Source of the DNA: Gavia stellata
Lineage: Eukaryota > Chordata > Aves > Gaviiformes > Gaviidae
Length of the DNA: 64,000 nt
Direction: 5' to 3'
NCBI RefSeq assembly: GCF_030936135.1
Contig: NC_082596.1
Coordinates: 77,530,888 to 77,594,887 of the forward strand
The notes below the pieces were generated by a model. That model did no database searches. It saw only the letters and a program-made list of their open reading frames with translations, and was not told where the DNA came from. Each line of letters starts with the position of its first letter. The first letter of the stretch is position 1. Made by a program: the position numbers and the translations under genes. This document shows, piece by piece, positions 1 to 14,205 of the stretch.

Positions 1-3000
1 AATCTATTAACCTATTAATTATTTGAGTGTGTCTATATTAATGGGTCTTTCCTGTTTATGGGACCTGAGCTGCTTTGCATTGTGTGGACTTCACAGACCT
101 AGTGGGCAGTACTTTGAGCACTTCCAAGCTACCCAGGCAAGGTCTTTTCTCAGTTTTCCATTGATGGAAATTGTGGGTAATCTTTTTGCCAGGGACAGCA
201 ACAAAGATGAAGACAACCTGTCTAACAAGTCTCTTAGTGGGTTAAAAGTCTTCTGCATCAAAATTTCTGTACCTACATTTTCTCCTCTTCTGCCTCCCAG
301 CCCCTCCAAGTCTCTTCAGAAGAAGAAAGACTGCTTGTCTTGATCTTTCAGCTGGAAAAAGGAGAAACATCTGTTCATGTTACATATGTGAAAAATCTCA
401 AGCAGTTGTAAATACAACAGGACCTTGGTTATCGACTCTACTTCCAGGACTCAGATAACATATGATATCTTGCTGGAAACTCACAAGTCACTAATTCCCA
501 CTCAGAAAATATTCTACTCATCATTGGGCAAGTCTAACTCAAGAGCTATGTTTTAAATTAGGTAATTTTGCCATGAATTCATTGCATCTGATTACTTTTA
601 TTAAAGCCTAGCTCCCATTGTCAAATTATTATAGTCAAAAGTCAAGATTTCTTTCATCAAAAAATATGTTTTCACACCAAAACTGCAAGACAAGTAATAG
701 CAACTGCATCTATATTGCTTTTTTTTTTAAAAAAAATCTCTTATGATTCTTATAATGTCATCATTTATGGAAATGTTATAAGGATTTTAGATCTCATGGG
801 TTTGAAGTAACCAAAACAATTATTTTGTGTACAGTTCATAAAACAGAATACTTTAACAGAAAATATACAAAAATTATTTTTATGGTTTCAGCAAGGAGTG
901 GAGCTCTATGAAAGGGTTGTTATCTACCCTTAATAACCCCTTAATTTACTTTGTGAAATGATATCCCTTTTTGAATATTTCTTCAGAGAAACAACAGCAA
1001 GTGGATTTGATAATAAAAGCACTATTACAGCTGAACTATCTTATCTTCTGGAATATACTTACTGTATACCAAAGCCAAGAGAAAATCAGAAGGGAAATGA
1101 GTGGTAAGTTTGGGGAAGGGGGAAATCTGTCGACTTTCTTAAGGAGAGAGAGAAAATATCTAATCAAAATTACTATAATTTTCAATTATGATTCCCAACA
1201 CTCATTGAAAGCTGTATTGCAAGTTATGCCCTTATGAACATGTATATAGCAAGCAATATAATAAACGTAAACTACACAGATTTTTGAGGATTACGTTCTA
1301 TAAGTTGTCTACCTCTATAACAAAATGTGAAATGCAGCTTGATTCTGTCAAAGAACACTTAATGTCAAGTTATACAAAATTAGAATTAGAAAGAAACAAA
1401 ATATGTCACATATGGCAACATGTTGGATTCTCAGATAAATTATTTACTTTGTTTTGCAGTGCTGAAAAGTAGGGTTGTGCTGCACATTTTCCAAATCTCA
1501 GATTTCAGTGTTCTGATAAAAAACAATTGAGTAAGTTCCTTGCAAGACTTGGTAAGAGCAGGTTAAGAAGTTGCAGTCACCAGAACTACTCAAACAGGAC
1601 AGAAATTTGGTATGTTTTATTATGTATCATCACTTTAGATCCTATTTTTGTTCAGAATATACATGTAGTGTATATTGCACCTTACATTTGTAGTGTTATG
1701 TTTAAATTACTTTCTCCTAAGAGTATCACCATGTGCCGTAAAGAATGCTTATACGTTCTGTTAATTTTCATTTATACATTCACATTATTTTATATTAATT
1801 GTTTCAAAAAAAAAAAGCAGAAATCATGTATTGTTTACCTAGCAACAATCCTGTAGATGCCTGAATAACCAAGTGTGCTAAAGCATACTGAGGGAAAGAT
1901 TTTTCAGACAAGAAAGAGCAGATTATTGTTAGAAAGAAAGTAGAATGTATTAAGATAACAAGATATAAATAAATCCAGTCTAATAGAAGTAAAGTTTATT
2001 TGTTTTAATTGTAATTCTATAATAAAATTAAAGATTATTTATTTTTAATTGCAACACTCCTTTGAAAAGCAAAAAGAAAGCCTTGTTATTGGTTTCCTTG
2101 TTTATTATCTCTCAGCAATTGATTTCCATACTGAGAAGTGCTCATTTCACATACAAATGCATATTTCCCAACTTTGAACACTCTCCACATCCAGTCATTT
2201 TTTCTGCTCCAAGTATTGTCATTATTAGTACAGATACAGATCAAAGGGCAAACAACAACTTTTGAGAAAAATCTCATAAACCTCAATCACAAAAAGTACT
2301 GTGAATGTACAGTTATTGGCTTTATACTTCCAACATCAGCAGTCATTTCACTCCCTCTGTAGACAAGGAAAGTATCCTTCAGTGGGCAAATCAGGCAATG
2401 TTAAATTCCTAATCTAAGTCATAACCTGAAAGAGATTTTTTTTCACTCCATCATCTATAGCCTCAGGAAACTAGTTTCCTGGTAATAACTTGGCTAGACA
2501 AAGGAAATAATCCAAGTAAACAATTCTGTTGATGTGAAAGAAATGTTGAAACCTGGTTCAGTTCCAGTTTTGTTGTTTCTTTTAAAGTCAAAAGACTAAT
2601 CATTAATTTCTGACACATGAAGACCCAACATAGTTTTGTAAATTCATTAAACAAGCGAAAAATTGTTACCATGAAAAGGGTGAGCACAACATTTAGATGA
2701 CTTTCTCTATGTTCTAGCTCAATGTCAAACTCGGTGAGTGATCTCTGATGAGCTTCCACTAGCTTTGATGCCAGATGGGCTTCTTCCATAAAAAGAAGAC
2801 TTTTCAGAAACAGTCTATTGAAATTCTATTTCAATATTGTGAGGACTGAATGCAATTAAAATAATTCTTCTTATAGTCGGAATCTGTATTTCTTCAAAAG
2901 GCAGAATTTTTATCTAATATATCATTTAGATGTTTCATGAGAACAAGACTATCCCTTGTATAATGAAAATGGCAGTAAAGACCACAGTGAATCTTTTTTG

Positions 3001-6000
3001 CCTACATATTCTTAAATATTTCTTGAGAGAACTGAAGTTGCAATTACAGTCAGTCTTGATCTCATTGAAAATTTGTCACAACTGTTTTGTGGACTAGTTA
3101 GATAAAGGATAGGTTAATTTTATCCTCTAATTAATTCATTTTTTAAATTCTTAAAAACTAGTAACAACATTTAAAAAAGTTATATGACGTTTCTATACCC
3201 TGCTACATTTTAAAAACTTTTCTCCTGCTTTTTGTTTAAACATATTCGGAGAATGAATGGGTTTTGTAAACAAATTTCATATCAGAGATTAATTTCCCAT
3301 CAATGATTCAATGGAATGCTTCTGGAGTAAAGAAGGCCAAAGAGGAAGGATGGATTTCATTTGAACTGTAAGTGAACCAGACTGCTGCCCTTTAAAGACA
3401 AGAAGGTTGTAAGTGAACTTATAAACTGAAGAGTGGGGAAAAGCTAAGATGTACAAAAAAATGTATCTTTTACAAAGAAAGCCATGCAAAGTCTCTAACT
3501 CATGAAGGATAAGAAACAGACATATAAGAAATGCCAGAGTGTTATTTAAATGGGATGCCAAGAGGACCAATATGCATGTTTTAACACCAATGCGAAAAAT
3601 CTGAGAAATAAGAGAGCAGAAGAGAATGTCCCAAGAATGAATAAGCACACTGGAAACTTGGTGGAAGAAAAACACTGTCACACAGAAATATTAAGGTACA
3701 AGAAATACAAGAAAGAGAGGGTACACTGTGCTAGTGATGAAATGCTATATCTTTAGAAGGCTGGTCCTATTATGACAGGAGCAGAGAGAATATCTTTATG
3801 CTACTCTATACCTTTATTCACATCTGAGGTTAAAATGGAAAGGTTCAGAGAAGGGCTACAAGGTACAGTATGGCTTCTGGATGAGGAAGAAGTAAATTGG
3901 GACTGTTTAGATCGGACAAGGGACAATGGAGATTTGTGCAATCAGAAGCAGCAGGAACTGTGGTGCTAGGGTGGGCTGGCTGCTCACGCCCTCTCCAAGG
4001 ACAAGAACTGAGAGGAAGCCAGCAGCCAGGCTCAAATCCAACAGAAAGAGGAAATTCTTCATGCAACAGGATGTTAGAGAGGAGTATTAAACAAAGTATG
4101 CCTGCCTAATCTTACTGTTCCTCTAGGAAGTGCTCCTGACCACTGTTAGAAACAGGGTGCTGGGAGAAACGATCTTTTGGTCCAACTTAGTAGAGCTGTT
4201 TTTCCAATTGCAGTTTGAGGAGTATTTTATTCACAATTAAGTATTTGTTATCCATCCTTGATCACTGGCCTCACAGGGTATTACCTCTGCTTCTTGGATG
4301 AACCCCAAACCTGAAAGAATAAAAAAGTAATCCCTATGAGGTCTGCTTCCAAGCTCAAGTTCAAGTATGCATTCAAATATACATGCATACATTATTGTGA
4401 ACAAAAAATTGCTCCCACCAGAAACACCCATGCCCACATAGTGGAAAGGAAAGAAGTTCGTGCATCACTGGCATGTGCAATTTTTTTAAACAAAGACTTA
4501 CTCTGTCAAGATTTTTTGATCTGTTTTATTCCTCTGAACCTTACTCCATGAGAGCAAAGAGGATATAAAATACAACCAATCAGAAATAAATGTCACTTTC
4601 ATTTGTACCAATATTAATCTATTATAGCTAGGTACAACAAAACTAGAATATAGAACAAAATGACTGTTCTTCTCTTCAGTCTTCCTGAGACTCTCTAACC
4701 TACACCTGGTTTAGCAAAATCAGTACTTCATTACACTATTGGTCATTCCATACAATAACTAAGATCTTTGGAGGACATATAGAGCAAATTCTGCCTTCTG
4801 AAGACTGTATGAATCACAAGTAAGTTGCTACAGTTTACTCATTTTTGTTAAACACCTTTGTAATATATTTGCTTTATGCTGCATCATTTGTCTCTTATTT
4901 CAGCATTAAATACAGACAGCAGCAATACAATAATGATCCTGTCAGAGATTACATTTTCAATTTTACTGCCTATATAAGCAACTTTTATTAAAGAGTCACT
5001 AAATGGCAAGCATGCTTTTTAGTCTCTAGATCCCATATATTCAGGCAAACAACACCAGCTATACTGCTTGCAAAAGTACTAAACGGTGACACCCAATATT
5101 ATTATGGTCACCAGCTAGAACAAGAGGACCAAAATGATCCTACTAGAAGACTGGCAGCTGCAGCTAGATAGAGGTCTATTTCATCTGCTTTATATTACAA
5201 AGAGGTCCTTGATGTAAGCCTTCCCTCATTGAATGTATTTCTGATACCGTTCCACTTTCTGCCTTTGCAGTACCAGCAAATTCATTACTCTGCTTGAGAC
5301 ACCTGAGATGTGTACTAGTATCTCCTCAACAGCTGTCTTCAGTATTCCAGTTACTCAACTGTAAAGAAAAAAATAGGAAAATTAAAATGAAATCTTCTCA
5401 AATCCAACCTCACAGCTAGGACACTGAGCTAGCAAATAACCCATTGATCCACATCATGACTGCAGACATTTCAAGCCAAGTGTCTCATCTACCTAAAACA
5501 CCAAACTGCAGCCCTCCAGCCCAAGAGCCACTGCAGTTTCTCACAGCATGTTTGGGTCAGTCTCCCTTCTAGTTTGACTCCACCAATATTTCCTTACTTG
5601 CTCATTAGTTTTCCTAGATGGACCTAGACTTCTATTATTACAGGAAAGAAGAGATGCCATACAACAAAACTGGAGTTTTGCCAGTAAAAAACAAGTCAAT
5701 TTAGTGTTCACAAACCTATCTCTAACCTCATCAAATTCTCCATTTCATATTCATTGTTGTCTTCTAGCTCTCCTTTGCTCCTTCTGCCAAGAACAACTCT
5801 CCCACTTCGTATTACTGTCTCAAATTTCTCCTGAGTCTTTCCTCATAGGCTTCCTCAAATCTCCCTTTCATCATGGGAGATAGTCACCTCAGATTTATCT
5901 TTACTGAGACTCTGATGCAATTGTGGAACCCTTCTGAATTTCCCAGAAAAAATAATATTTCCAGGACAATAAGTGCCAAGCTTTCCATCGCAGTGCCGCC

Positions 6001-9000
6001 TACCCGTATGCCCTTGCATTTGTATGTTTTGATGATCATAAATCACAGTTAGCATTGGTTTAACATCTGTTCCCTTAGAAAACTATTGTCTTTCTGAAGG
6101 TACTGCTGAAATCCGAGAGAAACCGGTATAACACTATAAATGGGAGGATTAAGAGGGGGCACTGAAATATAAACTGTGCTAATAATGCTATAAATCAAAA
6201 TAATGCAATGCTGGCTTCTGGCGCTGAGGTATTAAAAGGAGTAAATTCCCTCTAAGTCACTATAATGGGGCAAATGCATCAACATAATCTTGCTGCTACT
6301 GTACAATCAACCACAGAAATAACTGCAGACAATTTACTTCTCCAACCCTTCTAACTCCTCAGTACTATAAAAGCTCTGTGTTTTCGCCATTTTCAGACAC
6401 CAGTTCTTGACTGCTGTTCTACAGATGACTTATTCTCTTCTCTTTCTGCGACACAATCTTTTATTTATATGCAAGAGACTCTATTACAACAGCTTGGAAC
6501 AAAGCCTGATTTTGTCAAGTAGTTGATTTAAAGGATTTGCATTTCTAAACATTCTGTATGCATTTTAATGCACTTAAATAAGAAAACCATCTGTGCATTT
6601 CTTTCTTTATTTGAAACTATGCTTGGCAAACAATCATTACAATTATAAGTAGGATACCATTAAGCATATGGTTAAATGACAACATATTTTCTTATTTCAA
6701 GCTCAATTCACTTGAAAGCACTGTTTTGTTTAATATTAAAATTAATAAATCAAAGTCTTATAATAATAAAAGACATCCACCTATAAAATAATGCCACCTT
6801 GCCTCAGGATAAAATACATGACCATTGTGTCTAGAGGTTTAGAGTTGTACATAAAGTTAGGTTCTTGGCACAGTTCAACATCCCACTTGGCCTTTTGCTC
6901 AAGGAAACATTTGTTAAATTCTGACAATCTCAGACATTTTGCCTGGAAAATATTTACCACTTCTATATGAACTTAAGGAGACCCCATGTGAGTTGCAGTA
7001 TGTATTACTGCAGTTCTTGCCAGCCCATAATGAAATGTCACAGTGCCCAAACAAAAGATATTGTATGAATGTATACAATATCCCACTTCCTCACAATTTT
7101 CTTTTACTCCCCGGATACAAGACAAAAACCAGCAGGAGATCAGTCCTTATTATTTAAAAAAGGAACTCGTATAAAAAACTAAGGAATTTAGAGGCTTAGG
7201 TCCCCTTTACTATTTACTCCTTCTCAGTTTCATTATGGAAGATGGTAAAATCTGCCTTTCCTGTGAAAAATGCCCACATAAAAAGCATAATTGTGCAAGA
7301 GATATCTCTTAAGTCTTAAAAAAAATATGCTACATTTAGAACTAAAAATATCGTTCCATGGAGCTGTTTGACCTGTAAACTCAGCCTCGGATCTGATATT
7401 TAAACTACATTTTTTCTTGTTCCAGTATCACTCCCAGGCTAATATTTTCGGATAAAAATTGGATGGGTGATGCATGAGCTGAAAGTTTCCAAAACATTGT
7501 CTCAATGACACATTTACTCAGCAGAATTAACAAGAAAACAAATGGAAGTAAGAAAGGAAAATAGATTTATGACTGTCTAGCCTCAATTACCTGTATAGGA
7601 TAGCGTCATATTTTCTTATATTCTTCACACGTAAAAATTAAAATAAATTAACAGAAGTATATGCAGAAATATTTACTTTGGATACTGGTGAATAAACTCC
7701 TCTGTAAAACAACTCATTCTGGTTTACGTCAGTGAGGATGTGTAACAATGAACCACAAGGTATCATCTTCAAACTGGCAAGAAAATATATATGTGAAAGT
7801 AAAAACATTAGGTGGTCATAAAGATGAGAGAAAGTGATATATCCAAATTTTTTGGTCCTGAAACTCCCATTAGAATGTACACACCTGCCACAATCATGAA
7901 AGCTGCAGGAAGACTATGGAGTTTTGAAACGGCCAGCTGGAGACATCAAGTAACATGAGCAACATGTGTACTTGTTTATTAGTTACTAGCAGCAAGCTAC
8001 TGAAGAAAAAAAAAAACCCAAACCAGTCATGTTCTTTTGTATCATTTGTCCGAGGAGACAAATGCGCAGCTGATGTAAAGCAGAGGTAGTGCTTTGCATG
8101 GTTAGGATTTAAAATCTATTGTGGTGAAGGGCAGTTACAGTTTTCTATTTACACAATAAACAGGAACAGCCTAGGGCACAAGTGGACCTTCCCTCATGAG
8201 GTGTTTTGTACATAGAGAGCAAGAGAAAACATTTTCCAAGATCAATGCATGAGAGCTTGGGCCAGTCAGCTCAGTTCACTCAAGCGAATTGATGCAGCTT
8301 GCTTCCTTTTACTTAATTTCTGTATGCTCCATCAGAAGAACAAGCCTTTCTGTCCTCTTCACTCTTGCTCTGATCAATCTTTTAAACTTATCAAGCTATA
8401 TGGAAAAAGGATTTTTTATTTGTACCAGCATGAAGCCAAGGTATCGGCTAAATCAATTTCTCCTCCTTTCTTGTCCTCTGAAAATGTATTTATTTGTATC
8501 AATGGAATAATCTCAGTAGGAGAACCTCAGAGAAGCCACCTTCAGCCTTCACTATAGCCACCAGATTAGAGTCCTCCTTTGGCATGCAAATCATGGGTTC
8601 AGACCCTGATCAAATCCACTAGACGTCCTAACTCAATCAAAACCCCACTATGATGTTCGATGAGAGATCTACCTTACTAAGACCTGCATAAGGACAACAA
8701 ATGAAATTCACAATATTTGGCCTGTTTTTACTGTAATCTTGTTCTCTTAACCCACTGTAGCCTGACAATTCTTCTATCCTGCTTTTCACTGCCCTGCATA
8801 TTTCTTCCATATCCTCCTTAATAAAACCTTAGAAGAAATTCCACCTAGTTCTGGAGACTCGATAGCTTTCATTTATGCTAAATTACTAAATGCTTCTGCC
8901 TCACTGGTCACAAAATAATTCCGAATACTGCATACACAAATAGTGTCAGATGGCGTATTTTTCCTGCTCTCTCAAGTATATACACTGGAGAAGCATCCAT

Positions 9001-12000
9001 GTAATTGTCTGCTTTATCATTCCCTCCATCTTCTTTTCTAATCCTCTCATCTGATGTTTTAATTTCTTTCTTCAGTGAATTCTGTTTTGTTACCTAAAAA
9101 AAGTCTTGTATACGTGTTTCTATAGCTCTAATTTTAGTTCTCCTGGCATTGCTAATGCATTCTTCTTTTTATAGCATTCAGTATTTTGCTTAAATTCTTT
9201 TCATTATTTATGTCCTCTTCTGTTCTTTCTTGCACTTTTCACATAGTTGTTGACTTTTATTATTGTCTAAATTAGTCTAGTGATTTTACACTATGTTTAG
9301 TCAAGATAGTTTCTTATGCTGAATAGATATTTATACAAACTAGGATATTTATTGCTGAGTCCTTCATATTTCACTCAAGTTCATTTCAGTCCACTGGGAA
9401 CTTTCAGATGCTTGTTTTGTTTACTGTTACAAATAATTATTGTATAAAATTTTAAGTCTGAAGTAAAGCAATACTAGTAATGCCCTGAATCAAAGACGTG
9501 ATCTAGAGGTCCCACGTCCCCCACCCCAGTTATGCTTTCTTGGTAGACATTGATCATTTCACTTTCTATTAAAAAATTATTTAAACTTTAATTCAGCATT
9601 TTATGTTTCATCGTCTCCAAGAGTGACAAACAGCAATATTTTGCCCTTTGGATGAGCCAGGCAGTACAAGTAGCTTTTGGGACTGTGTCTGACACAAGCC
9701 CATCTCCTAGCCTAGGATGCAGGAAGCAGGAGATTTGTGACATACAGCAACGATCCAGAAATTTCTATTCTGACTTCTGTGCCACAGGCATCATTATGGG
9801 GAACTCAGAACCAACAAAGATCCTCCATGTCCAGAATTAAGGTCTCCTCTGCACAGCTAGAACAAAAGGTTTCTAAATGAGCAATGGATCAGTCCTTCAG
9901 GGAAGACTTTACATAAACTGTAAATTACGACAGTTTAGACTCTTTCAGGCTAATCTCTGATTTTGGCCATTAGTCCTTCTCTGCTGTAATGCAAGCCATA
10001 ATAGATTCATTCACTTTACTCTTTTAATTATACACATCTAATGAATATTACAAGGCTTTGTTTCCCTCTTGTATTCTGTCTTTCTGAAATATTGCATGAC
10101 CTGAGCTTACAACCTCAATGATGGATCTTTAATGATCTGGAGGCAATGAGCCTCATAACTTCCTCTTGCCAAACAAGCTTTCATTTCAGACAATTTTACT
10201 ACTCCTTAGCATTATAAACGCAAGCATGTCTCTTTGTTTAGAAGAATTTCCATTCTTGGTGTTTTATCCATCCTTCGTCCATTGAATTTCTGCAGTTATA
10301 ATAGCTTTTTCAGTCTAAAGAATACCCAACCGGAATACCCTAAATGCCCTTTAAAATACCCTAAGAACAGATGAACAGACCAGCAGGCTGACTCACGCAA
10401 AGTATTCAAAAGCACATGGCATGTGGATGATGTTTTACAATGCTTAAAAATACCTTGCATTGAAATGAGAACGTAAGTATCTGTTCTTAGGTGGTGTAAG
10501 GGTCTATCTGCTCCAAAAGAAGCATGAGGACCTTCATTTACCTCTGCACATTGACAGCTTCTAAAGCACTTCTCTTTGCATGTCTCAGACTGGGAAAGGC
10601 TAGTCCCCTACAAAGGTCTCCCCCTTACAGTTACAGTTCTTTCCTTTCCCATCCAGATCATACACCGGGACCACAGGTCTTGGGATATTTGCTTCACCGT
10701 ATCACCTTCCCTTATTTGGGAAAAATAATTTGTGATTAGGACAGGCAGAGTTTAAAAACCAAGCAGAAGTCTCCTGCTGACCCCGAGGCCAAACTGGGTA
10801 GAGAGGATGGAACACTATTAAGCATTTCTGTTTTGAGCTGATAGCCAATTTCTGTCATAGCTGATAGCTATGTTGAGTATTCGGTAGGAAATCAATGTCC
10901 TGGCCCATTGTGACTTATAGAGCTGGATATAATTCTATTATACTTGCAATGGGACTCAGTCTGGCTGTTAATGATGCCAGATATTGGTTCCAAGGTAGAA
11001 CACCTGTGCTCCCGAGTGCTCTTAACTAGCAACCTTCCTCACATTTATTAGTATCCTTCAAGGGTGGGTGGGAAGTGAGGAAACACCATTGATTATTTAA
11101 ACCAGTAAGGTGTTGAGAGGAGAACACAAAGATACAGGAAACAATGCATCGTATGAGTTTTCAGGGCACATTTGGCCTTCTGGAGTGGAGGATTTTCTCT
11201 GTCATTTCAACATAAACTAATGACACGTGCATAGTCTGGTCTAATCTGCAATATTCCATCTGATATGCTACAGGGTGTTGACCTGTGCCATTAACTTCTC
11301 CCATAGTCAGTTTTACTACTGGCAAAATAAAATATCAACACTAACAGGACTTACCTTAGAAGTTTTCTGGGCAGATATTTAGTATGCTCCTATGCTATCA
11401 TGCAAAAGAATTACAGGGTGTACTCATAGCTTCCCAGATACCATCAAAAGGACAGAGAGGCTAATAACCAGTTAATCCTCTAAGTTCCATAAACAGATCT
11501 TTGAAAGCAATAAAAGTCTGCCACAGTTCAATTAGAGAAACAGACTTCACTGAATCTATGCCCACAGAATCCTAAGAAAAGACACAAGAATATTTGCAAC
11601 AAAACCCCCTGTCTTTTCAAAGGAAAATTGCAGTACTGACTTTCCTCAGCATTGATACCTGCATATACAGAAACAAAAGGAGTAACAAATGTAGAAATAT
11701 TGCTGACTTGATATTGCCAGATGTCAGATATGTTCTACTAGACAGGGAACAAAAAAAACAAGCAGGAAAATGTCTTTTATGTATCTTGATAGTTTAACAG
11801 TGTGCTCCTGTCAGCAACCTCTCAGAGACTTCATTGTAGTGAAGAAGCTGTCGCCCAGAGATAGTTGGTGAGATGTCTGTTTGGTTGAGAACCACAAAGA
11901 TTTTGGTGCTGTAGGTATGTACTGTCATCCAGCAGAGGAACTGCAGGACTATGACAACCTACTGTTTGCTCTGATCCCATCTGCAGCCCTGAATCCAGAA

Positions 12001-13338
12001 TGCAGTCTCGCCAACACAGCCTTCTTTGATCTGTGCTGCTGTAGGAAGGCATAGTAGTGTGGTAAAAGTGTACAATGAAAAGCACTATTCATCCTGATAC
12101 CAATATCCATGAATAGAACTGCTGCCTTCTTTTGGACAATGAATATCTGTTAGGTTAAAGCTGTACCTGGATTCATATATGCCACATGAGAACTTTTTAC
12201 AAAAGCAAACACTGATTGAAAATTGTAGTAAATCATGATAAGTGAAATCAAAGAGAAGAGAGGAAGACCACCAGTGGCTTTGAGACACAATCATTTATCT
12301 AACTGCAAAATCAGACAGAAATATTGGTCGTAAATAAAACCGTGACTTTTCTTACCATCATCATAAATGAATCTATCCAATTTTACATATTTATATCAGA
12401 TAGTAATAAATCATGCATATGTGTGCAAAACCTTTAATTAAAGTACTCTTTTTAATATAAATAAAAAACTTGAATACTTAGACAGAAAATCTACAGGTTT
12501 ATAGGGAAAGGCTAACTTTACCTGTGAGGGAATAAGAGCTACTGTCTTTTGTCTTCTTTATAAAAAATGGAGAAACACAGAACTGTCTATTAGACACAAC
12601 CAGCAGGAGAGTAGGATGCACTCCATTACCTGCCTTTGCAAGTCAAGTTAACTAGAGTTTAGATTACTATGCTATTTTTTCTGACACCCCTTCTTACTAT
12701 CTACTGCTTAATAAACAAGTTTAGTAAACAAGAAACTCATTCTCATACATGAGGTAGGTGAAGAAGTCCCTGGAGATAGCTTCATCAATCCAGACAGGCA
12801 ACTTCAAAGAAAACTTCATGCATTCTTTTAAGAGATTGGATGGGAACATGCTTTCTGTTATCTCCAACATCAACATTATCACTCTATTCTACATGACTTC
12901 AGGAACACTTACTGGAGGCTGAAGTAACTGATTCATTTAATCACCTGATTTCAGAGTCGCCTCTTCTGGTAAACTATGGTTCATACTGGTAGGAATCAGA
13001 CCTCAGCCGTCTCAATCTCACCCTGTTCAAAAGCTTCGTAAAATAAACCTGAGAGATTTACTGTGTGCCCAGTCCTCTATGCAAGGTAAACATACAACTG
13101 AGTATCACCATTATACTGAAAACACTGCAGTTGTATTTTGATTGTAGATTACCTATGGATTTTAATATATCATATCAAATATAGTCAGATATTTACACAC
13201 AAAGACTTAAGAGAGAGCTCAAGATTTTAAAAACCGGCCAGTTACTCAAAGCTTGCCTATTACAAGCAGTAAGAAATATTCAGGAGTAGCACTACGCCAT
13301 CAGCAAATGATCACAGATATCCCAGCATTAGTCAATTA
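1..13338. other. AT-rich non-coding DNA, no recognised gene
   Basis: All reading frames here are short and low in information; none of the translations shows a domain, signal or family motif I recognise. The sequence is AT-rich with scattered A and T runs, for example near 721-735 and 8005-8016. A short stretch at about 7175-7215 resembles the arms of ancient palindromic repeats described elsewhere in this window. A stretch at 6120-6345 looks like a possible conserved non-coding element. Otherwise I see nothing classifiable, and most of it is probably intergenic or intronic. Confidence 0.6.
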
Positions 13339-13779
13339 ATGCCAGATGGTTTCACATGGTCAACAGCCACAAACGCTGCCCATATGATTAAAGCATATGC
13401 CGGTACTGATGGCTGGGATGAGCTTCTACCCCAAAGCAGAGGACTCCAAACTCGGATTAAAACTCAATTCACTGACATCCAAGGGGACCAAGGAGTTCAA
13501 GAGGCTTCAGGAATTTACCCAGATCATTCTGTGTGATGGTCCTCCCGATATAGTAGATTGGCTATGGGATGATAAACAGCAAGTCTACTATGAAGTAGTG
13601 GTTTCAGAAATACGGACAGCATTTTACCTACCTCAGGAAATGCAAGTGCCAAGGCTTTCCTTCCAATGGCCGCACTGCCGTGGTCTTTCTCAGTCAGAAG
13701 CAAAGACGCAGGCTTTGCCACAGAGACTCCCTAGGAGCACTCCAGCTTCGCCAAGTAACACAGCGAGAGAAAAATTGAC

Positions 13780-14205
13780 CCATGCCCTATCAGGCATTTG
13801 CTCTGTCGCCCCTGGACCTCTGGGGCCTCATGCCCCCGACCCGAGGGGTCTGGCGGTGGGTTCCCGACCAGCCCTGCCCAGAGGCAGCCACAGAGCTTGG
13901 GCCTGATGGCTGGGAGGAAGCCAGGTGGGAGTGGGCTGCGAGGAGCCCCTACAGGCCCCCCCCAAGGCTGCTTTAAGCTCAGCCATCTCTCCCAGCCTGT
14001 GCCATGTCACGGCCTCCTCCCTCCCTGGCCTCAAACCGCCAATGTGGTTTCCCAGCCAGGCATTGTCCTGGGCTTATCCCTGCAGCTGCCATCGGGCCTC
14101 TTGCCAGTCCCATGGCTGGTCCTCACGGGGCTGAGGACGGGGGGTGAGTGCCTGCCAGTGTCATGGCCCCCGGTTCCCCCACCGCCCGAAACTGACTGCC
14201 AAAGG
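13780..14205. other. GC-rich island of unknown origin
   Basis: Composition changes abruptly. The line 13801-13860 is about 75 percent G+C by count, while flanking sequence is mostly below 45 percent. I count about 14 CpG over roughly 420 bases, well below expectation for that composition, so this is not a protected CpG island but looks like methylation-worn GC-rich DNA. Several overlapping open frames run through it on both strands, as expected from GC-rich sequence, and none has a recognisable domain. It contains a consensus-like splice donor (GTGAGT at 14144-14149) and a C8 run near 13957-13964. It could be an inserted GC-rich repeat, a decayed retrocopy, or a real but unrecognised exon. 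I cannot decide between these. Confidence 0.5.

Noticed and set aside
10320..10368. Three AATACCC words as a tandem repeat or CRISPR-like array
   Set aside because: Only three short words with irregular spacing; no repeat-spacer structure exists anywhere in the window.
13397..13906. 169-residue open frame on the plus strand
   Set aside because: It straddles the compositional border into the GC island, starts in AT-rich DNA and shows no domain, so it is probably chance. The GC island itself is reported separately.
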